From positions 10,273 to 17,032 of the forward strand of contig PACG01000124.1 of NCBI GenBank assembly GCA_002699335.1: a DNA stretch of 6,760 nucleotides. Direction: 5' to 3'. The notes below the pieces were generated by a model. The model did not search any database, was not told the origin of the DNA, and worked only from the letters and a program-made list of their open reading frames with translations. Below, in pieces: positions 5,908 to 6,760 of this stretch. The number at the start of each line of letters is the position of its first letter. Position 1 is the first letter of the stretch. Origin of the DNA: Candidatus Poribacteria bacterium. GTDB lineage: Bacteria; Poribacteria; WGA-4E; UBA9662. The translations under genes and the position numbers were made by a program.

Positions 5908-6760
5908 TTATGAGTGCGCCTCATGCCAGTGGGCCATGTGTTGGTCCTCATGTTTCATCCGCCAGCGAAGAAGTTTCTGGCAGTATATGAGGATGGTGGG
6001 CATATGTGCTGGGTCATTAGCGAGGTTGTGGTACTCGCCAGGATCGTTGCGAAGATCAAAAAGGAGGGGTGGGATTTTTTCGCTGGCAAATTGAACATAT
6101 TTGTAATCATTGTCGCGGACAACCCAGAGCAATCTCAAGTCAGGGTCGGGAACAATATCGACTACTTCGCCACTGATGTCTTTTTCGTAATGAATCTCTG
6201 TTTTGCTATCTTGGCGGCCCCGTATACGGCTCAGGATGATGGCACCTTGAAACCGGCGAAGGATAGGAACACCCAGATACTCGAGGATGATGGGCGCGTG
6301 GTCAATGGATTCAACAAAACCATCGAGATGTTAGCCTCGTATGACATCTGCTGATGATGAAGGATCGACGGATCGCGTACGATGAGAGGCACACGCATAG
6401 TGCCATCGTAGAGTTGCCCCTTGCCGGTCAGGTAATGATCTCCCAGGTATTCCCCATGGTCTGAGGAAAAGAGAATAAGCGTTTCGTCCCACTGATCGGT
6501 GTTTTTGAGAGCTTGAAAGAGTAAGCCTAGTGAGGTGTCAAGTTCGGTGATCATACCCCAGTAATTGGCCTGAGTTTCACGCAGGTCGCGGTCGGATGTG
6601 AGTTTGGGGTCTTGATGGATGCGTGAAAGATATGGATGCTCCGATTGCAATTCTTCTTCGCGTCGTTTAGCTGGAGGCATATCCGCAGGATCGTACATGT
6701 CGTTGTAGGGTGCTGAGCAAATGTTAGGTGGATGCGGTTTGATATAGTTGATGTTGAGAA
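5908..6760 (-). pseudogene. Type I sulfatase (arylsulfatase family), 5'-partial, frameshifted
   Basis: Type I sulfatases hydrolyse sulfate esters, often on sulfated glycans, and are frequent in sponge and marine symbionts. The frame enters from the right edge as NINYIKPHPPNICSAPYNDM and continues through YWGMITELDTSLGLLFQALK, then the metal-site segment FSSDHGEYLGDH (about 6473-6438) and LTGKGQLYDGTMRVPLIVRD (about 6431-6372). At 6374-6359 an imperfect 8-base duplication throws the frame off. The correct continuation PSSSADVIRG then meets TAA at 6333-6331, where relatives have Gln. Beyond it the same phase stays open to the TAA at 5910-5908: FVESIDHAPIILEYLGVP, LRLLWVVRDNDYKYVQFASE and PPLLFDLRNDPGEYHNLAND are normal sulfatase C-terminal features. 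The formylglycine motif C/S-x-P-x-R lies outside the window, so its state is unknown. The gene converges on the membrane protein gene and shares no operon with it. Confidence 0.88.
6359..6374. repeat. Imperfect 8-bp tandem duplication inside the sulfatase
   Basis: GAAGGATC (6359-6366) is followed directly by GACGGATC (6367-6374), seven of eight bases alike. On the coding strand this reads GATCCGTC then GATCCTTC. Removing one copy restores VRDPSSSADVIRG, the usual sulfatase reading, so the duplication is the likely cause of the frameshift. The single mismatch suggests that it is not brand new or that a base changed afterwards. Confidence 0.7.

Noticed and set aside
5914..6354. 146-codon open frame on the plus strand
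   Set aside because: It lies antisense to the sulfatase remnant, whose family motifs are clear on the minus strand; the plus-strand protein resembles nothing.
1..6760. CRISPR array, tRNA, rRNA, toxin-antitoxin or defence system
   Set aside because: I found no regularly spaced repeats, no cloverleaf or rRNA signatures, and no nuclease, helicase or toxin motifs on either strand.

Overview
The window looks like a stretch of chromosome from a member of Candidatus Poribacteria, or a close relative, the sponge-associated lineage. This rests on the combination of families, recognised from memory and not by search: tandem dockerin-type calcium loops followed by an NYP.F.PET-type C-terminal domain, a phytanoyl-CoA dioxygenase (PhyH) paralogue, a large DUF6785/DUF6784-type membrane protein, an ankyrin-repeat protein and a type I sulfatase. 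All are typical of, and several are expanded in, that lineage. No rRNA or tRNA is present to confirm it.

Layout, left to right. 3-882 (+): 3' part of an ankyrin-repeat gene broken by four frameshifts and one stop. 883-1160: non-coding, with a small inverted repeat. 1161-1958 (+): PhyH-family dioxygenase broken by three frameshifts, its iron-binding half still readable. 2049-2774 (+): tail of a secreted dockerin/sorting-domain protein with an internal TAG. 2775-2981: AT-rich non-coding DNA with short inverted and tandem repeats. 2982-3582 (-): tyrosine recombinase remnant whose catalytic boxes are spread over three reading frames. 3635-5575 (+): the only long intact gene, a 640-residue polytopic membrane protein of unknown function. 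5576-5907: AT-rich spacer with no recognisable gene. 5908-6760 (-): 3' part of a sulfatase broken by a frameshift and a stop, convergent with the membrane gene and running off the right edge.

Five of the six genes are dead or appear so, with at least twelve frame changes and three in-frame stops. The membrane gene between them is open for 1.9 kb. This contrast argues that much of the damage is real gene decay and not only sequencing error, although most shifts are net -1 and an indel-prone assembly cannot be excluded from one sequence. The genes do not form a working pathway. The region reads as an accessory zone that a mobile element once entered, where selection has lapsed on everything except, perhaps, the membrane protein. 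I see no CRISPR array, defence system, biosynthetic cluster or other new multi-gene system.
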